NCBI GenBank assembly: GCA_023213395.1
Contig: CM041465.1
Span: 100,881,741-100,945,740, forward strand
DNA from: Cycas panzhihuaensis
Lineage: Eukaryota; Cycadophyta
Length of the DNA: 64,000 nt
Reading direction: 5' to 3'
How positions within the stretch are numbered: the stretch's first letter is position 1; the number at the start of each line of letters is the position of its first letter. The notes beneath the pieces are model-generated. The model ran no database searches and was not told the DNA's origin. It was given only the letters and a program-made list of their open reading frames with translations. This document shows positions 58,132 to 64,000 of the stretch, one piece after another. The translations under genes were made by a program, and so were the position numbers.

Positions 58132-61100
58132 TATTTCCCAGCTACCGGGAATGGGTTTTGTCAAGTCGACTTAGGTAAGTGCAGGTATGCTTCTATTCTT
58201 TGCCTTTTTCACTTCTTTAGAAAGGTAAATTGAAGCATCTATTTTTTGTTGCATGGTTGATTGATACATTTGAGTGATCATCTTGCATCAGCTGCTTGAT
58301 CACATTGCTTGACACTATTCTAGCCTATGACGACCATGAGACATGCATCCCCAGGCACTCCACAACCTTCCTATGTACCTCCATGTTGTCTCAAGTGTCA
58401 ACTAGCTTATATGTTCTGTTCACACCCCCCATTGCCACATCATAACTCATAGTGCCTTGTTGGGTGTGATTGCCACCTTTTATCCATTTGCCAACTTCTT
58501 GGGAACCCTATCTATCTGGTGCCCCATCTGGTATAGGTCATTTCCTCATTATGACTATCCCCAGCCACCTAGACAGAGGCTCAAGCCCTCCTTAGCCTAG
58601 AGCACCCTCCTTTAGGACTCCCAGCCCCCTCTTTTCTTTTTGTTTCTCATTCTATCACTGCACCATGGCAAATATCATGATACTGCGATAAACTTTGTGG
58701 TACTGCAAATTTTATCATGGGGCGACTATCACAAAATATTTTTTAAAATTTGCCATGGTAAATCTCATATTTTTCACAAAATTACCACGTGGCTAAGTCA
58801 TACCCTAAGTCCTAGCCTAACACTAATCATTCAATTAAGCTAGGGTTAGGTATAAAACCCAAAAAAGACTTCATTTCCATCTCTTCTTCCATCTTTTCTC
58901 CTCTCCTCCTCTGCCTTCACAGGTGATTTTCTGCAGGAGTGCCCTGCAACATCAACATACCTATGTCCTAGCATGAGATCCATCCTCTACAGCTTAGATC
59001 CATAGTAGTAGGCTTGAGATGAAGCTTCTCTACGTAAGAACATGCTCCAAGTCTCACTTCCACACACAAGCATCGGGTTTTATCAAGTTTCCCTTCAGGT
59101 TTCATACCCTACACAAGGATCCATCTACAAACTTCACAGGATTGCCTTCCTCTACCATTTTCCTAGGTAGATCTGCAACCAATCCGCCTATAGTAGATAC
59201 TATTTCAATTAAATTTTATCTTGTTCCTTTTAGTTCTTCTAAAAGAGATTTGAATACCTTGTATCTCTCTTTTCTTAGTTTTGCCATCAAATATAGGAGG
59301 CATCCCCTCCATTTTTCCTTGACTATCCTCCCTACCTTCTTGCTCTCTCCTAGTTTCTCTAAGGAGGCTATAAGGAGAGGTCCTAAAAGGGTGAGAGAAA
59401 GGAGCTAAGGTGGGTTCTGCACCCAACTAGGCCTACTCCTCAAGGGCAAACCCCTTCTCCCCTTTTCCTCTTCCTCCTTTCTGCCTCCCTTGGGCTCCCA
59501 GGGAGCTCTTGGAAGAGAGGCCATCACTGTATCAGCATGTGTAGCCCATTGTTGCACTGGTTCCAAGCCTTGGTGCCTCACATGGATAGAGTTTTTAACC
59601 CTTAGTTATACCATATATCTTTTGGGTGTTGACTTAGTCAAAAGTTGCAAACATTGCACATCGCAACCTTTGCAACATCGATAATATTTACAACCTTTAT
59701 GCAACCTATTTCCTTGACCTTTTACTGTTGTTAGACCATCCATATCTGCTGTTTAGGTACCTGGACAATGTGGAGGTATGTGCATTGGAGGGTTAGCCAT
59801 CCCAAGGCTAACCATCCCTGTCCTTTTATTTTATTTTGCTTGTATTAAGGAGATTGGAGATTGTTTCCTAAATAAAACTTTACTTTGATTAAAGTATTTT
59901 ACTTACATTATTTTATACTCTTTACATACATATATATACATATATACTTGGCATCCTAGTAGCCCCTTGGAAAAAGGGGAGAGTACTCTTTGATTATAGG
60001 TTTTGCTACGTCGCTCGCGGAGAAGAAAGAAATGCATCAACCTAGGTATGTCTCCTTCTTTCTCTTCTTTAGTTATTTCTGTCTTTAGCATAGTCTTTTT
60101 TCCTTTGTTTTTTTGTCTTTTCCTTTTGGCCCAGGGAAGGTAAGGAAGCCCCAACACCATTGCTCTACATTACCCATGTGTTGGGAAAGGAAAAGGGAAG
60201 CAAGTGCAGCATAAAACAACATCCTCATTTTAACCGCATAACCCTCCAGGTGTGTCATCCTCTCTTCTTCATAGCTCTTTTTCCTTTTTGCTTTAAGATT
60301 ATTTGCTTGCATAGTTAAAACATAAAAGGAAAAAGAGAAAAGAAACTAATCCACAACTACTACTCACATATGTATGCTAGACTTGTATTTCTAGGAAAGA
60401 GCATGAGATAGGAATTATACCCTTCCACTTTCTTGCTTAGTTGCATGCATTTCCTTTAGGCCTCACACCTCTTGCACATACATTTGTACTTGATTGGTTT
60501 GCCCCCTCCACTCCCTTTTCTCCCATTGAAAATGAAAAGAGTGAGATTTTACATTTGAGAGTAAATGAGAGTATATTTGCTATTTTTAAGGTCTTTAACC
60601 TCTTGTTTTCAATAAACTCGCACATCACTTCACCATCACATATAGAAGGTCAAGCCCTTCACACATAGGATGGTGGAAGCTTCCTTTGCCATTGCTCCTT
60701 ATTCCCAAACTCACTTTGGGTGGGTTAGCCTAAGGAGGATTTTTCCCCTAGGATGTCCTCTCCTAATCTCATCACACCTACACTAGTTAGGTAGCCTTGA
60801 CATCTTTTCCTTTAGGTCAGTCTCGCACGTGAGGTGGCTATCCAACGACATTCTTATAAGCATGTACCTCCTGCACCTCTCACTTGAATACATCTCATTC
60901 ATACCCCTTTATTTTCCACGAGGAGTTATTCCCTCATCTAGTCTTGCCTCTCTCTTTTGGCCATCCAAGGGTGGGAGGACTTACTTCTCAAGGTTACTCG
61001 AGAAACCGAGGATATCCCTCACTCTTGCTACCCTCAAAACTAAAGCTAAGTTACCCAGAGGAGAGTCATGTACCATTAATAGGTCCTGAACCTACGTTCC

Positions 61101-61224
61101 GATACACGGATGACCTGTGCGGTTGATTTCTCTCACTTATTGGATTGACTCTATATTCCAGAGCCTTCCGTTGATTAACCTAATCCTAACCAAGTGTGGT
61201 TACCATTCCATATACACAATTCCA
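58132..61224 (+). repeat. 5' LTR of E7
   Basis: Left end TATTTCCCAGCTACCGGG corresponds to TGTTTCCC of the family with G-to-A decay. It is followed by the complement of CTTACCTGAGTCGAC as in LTRs B and C. It ends near TTCCA at 61224 before the PBS. At about 3.1 kb it is the longest LTR here. TATAAAA at 58851-58857 follows a broken CTAAT…ATTA/AGGGTTAGG element. Confidence 0.8.
58851..58857 (+). promoter_or_regulatory. TATA box of E7 LTR
   Basis: TATAAAA directly after GCTAGGGTTAGG, in the same relation as TATA and telobox-like repeat in the minus-strand LTRs. Confidence 0.55.
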
Positions 61225-61225
61225 C

Positions 61226-61243
61226 TAGAAACCATACTGGGGA
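61226..61243 (+). promoter_or_regulatory. Primer-binding site of E7
   Basis: TAGAAACCATACTGGGGA is a decayed version of TGGCGACCATACTGGGGA from interior 1. Confidence 0.6.
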
Positions 61244-61386
61244 CTCGCTAGTAAGGGAATCATTCTTTCCCCCTTCCTGTTGGTGCTACTTCCTCTTGGT
61301 AGCTTTCCCCTTTGGTTTTGTTGGGAAGGCCCCAACGTGTACACCACTTCATTTCTTCTTTCTTCCAACTAATAGGAAGAACTTGT

Positions 61387-62529
61387 ATGCAATGATTCTC
61401 ACATCGCTTATGAGGTCTACCTCTACTGTTAGAAGACTCTTCATACCATCCCATTCCTACATTAGATCCCGATTTGATTATAGAGGGATCTCTCTCAGAT
61501 TAGGCATACCATGCTTATGTGTTCTATTCACTTAAGCTTTTTACTTCCTTCCAAGGGTCCGCCTAAGGGAGTGAAGATCTTATCTTTTATCCAGGTGGCT
61601 AGCAACACCCGCAATATCATCGTCCTTATACTCATGAAGTAGAGCCTTCATCCCCTCTAGAGTTTTACCACCATAATGGTGACTATCACAAGGATCATTC
61701 TATGAGGTCTGCTTCATACTAGGTTCCATCCATCTCTTATGACCAGGCGAATACCCCTCCCACGGATGTAGTAGAAGCCCTCAACCAATGTTTCTAAGGT
61801 GTCCGTCTCCAACCACACCCTAAGTAGTTCAAGAACATCTTGCAAAGTGTTGTGCTTCCTTCTTGTACATCCCCCTTGCCTCACTCATCCCATTTGACTT
61901 GCCTAGCCACGATGAGCCTACCTCTCACCTCATCTTCTTCTCCCCATGGTTTATGTTCCTTGGGGACCACCCAGGGCATGCCTTCTTCCCAACTCAGGTT
62001 GAGCATACCCTCGTCTAGCCAAACGATTATTCTTCCTCCAACCATAGTCTATCCACTGCCTACTAGACCTTTGGGACCCACGTGTCCCCTACTTCTAGTC
62101 ACGTGGGACCCACCCCACACACTCTCAATACCAACCTAGGGACTCTTCCCTCTACGTGCCTCCTAATTACATCTCTCAACTATGGGGGCACGATAAAGGG
62201 AACTCCCTTCCTGCTTATGGGGTGGACCCTTTACACCCATACGGGGTCGCACCACCTACGGGCGGGTCGTATGTGCAAAATTCAGTCCCTCACCCCTCTT
62301 TTCTATCATCCTATATGGAACCTCATATTGCGCCTTTGCAAGGAGGGTTAGCCCTCTCCTAAGGAATTTTCCCTCCAGTTCCTTTCCAAAAAGGAGCATT
62401 CCCTTTAGGAGGAATGGGTCCATCACATCCATCCACTCCTATGCATGCCCCTTTGAATGTGGGATTCGTATCCTCTCATTAAGCGGTGGGAGGATAACAT
62501 CCCCTTTCAAACCAAACCTTCTGAAACGC
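61387..62529 (+). pseudogene. E7 gag, N-terminal part
   Basis: Start ATG at 61387 (MQ*FSHRL, GLPLLLEDSSYHPIP), then NTPPTDVVEALNQCF (about 61755), a Pro/Ser-rich frame (61840-62139), and YISQLWGHDKGNSLPAYGVD with PHPYGVAPPTGGSYVQN-like sequence (62156-62362). It is interrupted at 62530 by another LTR, so the capsid core is not in the window. Confidence 0.8.
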
Positions 62530-64000
62530 TGTCCGCGGGGTGGTATCCCTATGTTTAGCAAGATAACGGGTTATGCAAGACTAGGTTGGGCTAAACAGCA
62601 AGGACTCACCTCACAGGGCGTCCATGCCCCAGAGCGTAGATTCGAGACCTATAAATGAGGAGGAAAGAGCCTGGTAAGTTGTGTCTTCGCTAGGAGATGA
62701 GAAGGCAACACGAAGGTGAGGTGCACGTGTAACGTGGTGTATAGGTATAGGCTGGCCAAAAGAGCAAGGTGTGGATAACTCTTACTTGAAAGGAACTATC
62801 TAAGTATGCTAGATTAACAGCTGAATAAAAGATACATAAAACAAATGTATGTTCTTTTCTTCTTTCAGTTTCCTATGTGTTTCTTACTATGCAAGCATGT
62901 GCACGAAGAACAACACTATAAAGAAAATATGCAAGGATAAGAAAAATACCTGGATCGGCGTCCAAATGGAGTGCTACGCGTCTCTTCACTTCCCGGTCCT
63001 TCCTCTACTTGTTGCACACGCGGAACCATTCGGCGATGGATGTCGTGCACGACCGAAGAGGGGCTAGCTTACCTCCCCAAATGCATGCAAAAAGCAAATA
63101 GCAAATAATGGAAGATAACGAAAAGCAACAAATATAGAACTAAACTACAATGGGTTTGTTTCATACGCGACTCCACCAATGCAAGATCTTGTCAAACAAT
63201 CAAACAAGTTTCTCCCTCTCGGAAGAGGGGCTACAAAATAGATCTAATATGTATATTAAACTTAGAGGAAACATAGTCAAACTAAGCTAAACATATGCAT
63301 ATTATTTAATGAAACAACTTTCAACAAAGTTTCCGCAAACGGTCACCACAAATGACACCCAAAACAAGAGTATAGCCTCGAAATGGCTAACTCACCCATA
63401 GAAAATCTCCACTTAGCCTCGGGAAAGGAAAGCAAACTTACAGGAATAACATAGGGCAGCAAACAACGAGAAGGAAAAGGTGAAGGAAAAGTAAGTAAGC
63501 GCACCCAAGGGTTAAAGTGCTACGGGTAGCAAATCATCCAAATGGATGGGTTACAAGTTGTAAGCCAACAAAGAGCGGTTTTGGGGCTTATGAGGTGCCC
63601 AAAACCAACGAGTAGGGGTTGGAACCAGCGAGGCAAGGGGTTGCCAATACTGGTTCAGATTTAGAAGTAGATTCTCAAGTCTTTGGCCAAGCTCTAAGAG
63701 AGGCAATGGGTGCAGGAGGGAAGGAAACAAGGGTTTGAACCCTTGGAGAGAAGGTTTACAAGGGGGATTAGCCCCGTCTTTCTCCCTCAAATTCCCTTTG
63801 TGTAATCCCCTCTACACAGCCACCTTAAGGCAGGCTTGCAAGACCATATAGGGAGGCTCTATAATCCACAAATCTAGAAATCTAGTAATGAACTAAGTAG
63901 GGAATCAAGAAAGTAAATAAAATAAATATTTATTTGCTAAAAAACTATAAAAAAGAGGCATAAATCACAAAGTAAACAAGTAAGGTACCTTGTAGGGAGG
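62530..64000 (-). repeat. LTR of element E8 (3' end), runs off the right edge
   Basis: From TGTCCGCGGGGTGGTATCCC onward the sequence follows the family LTR order in minus orientation: GCCCCAGAGCG (62621), ACCTGGATCGGCGTCCA…CTTACCTCCCC (62940-63080) corresponding to 7240-7370, and a 5'-ward AT-rich part. It is diverged from all other LTRs in the window and may be a separate subfamily. Only its 3' border is seen; E8 interrupts E7 gag. Confidence 0.65.

Noticed and set aside
59019-59408. 129-codon plus-strand frame in the E7 LTR as a host gene
   Set aside because: It lies wholly inside an LTR, has no recognisable domain, and the homologous LTRs do not keep the frame.
1-64000. CRISPR arrays, operons, ribosome-binding sites, tRNA or rRNA genes
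   Set aside because: None seen. The content is eukaryotic LTR retrotransposon sequence; the short repeats at 52436-52920 lack regular spacers.

Overview
This window looks like intergenic DNA from a large, repeat-rich land-plant genome. I recognise no host gene, tRNA or rRNA. Almost everything is Ty3/gypsy LTR retrotransposon sequence, nested and decayed. Most copies belong to one family that I place in or near the non-chromoviral Tat/Ogre-type group. The reasons are LTRs of about 2.7-3.1 kb, an integrase without a chromodomain, an extra archaeal-type RNase H (aRH), a long 3' region carrying an antisense gene, and a primer-binding site starting TGGCGACC. The species cannot be named from the sequence.

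Layout. (1) An outer minus-strand element (here E0) has its 3' LTR at 1-1934 (entered from the left edge) and its 5' LTR at about 38578-41388. Its interior is split into 1935-6524 and 34667-38577. It keeps gag, protease, aRH and the antisense gene but lacks RT and integrase. (2) A composite, LTR A (6525-9263) - interior 1 - LTR B (17797-20566) - interior 2 - LTR C (31932-34661), all on the minus strand, sits inside E0. It is bounded by a perfect 5-bp duplication GTAGT at 6520-6524 and 34662-34666. Interior 1 has lost about 2.9 kb of the antisense gene; interior 2 is full length. (3) E0 itself lies in the LTR of a further minus-strand relative (E4), whose LTR end is at 41389-41517 and whose interior runs to about 47650. 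(4) At 47650 strand and composition change. From 47651 to 52435 there is a very old, AT-shifted, plus-strand relative (E5). (5) 52436-58131 holds diverged short repeats and a plus-strand relic of another Ty3/gypsy lineage (E6: degenerate initiator-Met PBS, gag with zinc knuckle, protease, RT). (6) E6 is broken by the 5' LTR of a plus-strand family member (E7, LTR 58132-61224, gag to 62529). E7 is in turn interrupted at 62530 by a minus-strand LTR (E8) that leaves the window.

Shared gene plan in transcription order: gag, protease (D-N-G-S-S active site), RT, RNase H, integrase, then an antisense gene, then aRH, polypurine tract and 3' LTR. The antisense gene encodes a plant mobile domain (PMD) followed by a coiled coil. 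It has its own TATA box and apparent GT-AG introns. One intron keeps the same phase and an open frame across the junction in two independent copies. The aRH lies beyond this gene, far from pol. These two points are the most interesting biology here.

Every coding region is damaged, mostly by C-to-T/G-to-A transitions that create TAG, TAA or TGA, as expected of long-methylated, silenced DNA. All alignments were made by eye.
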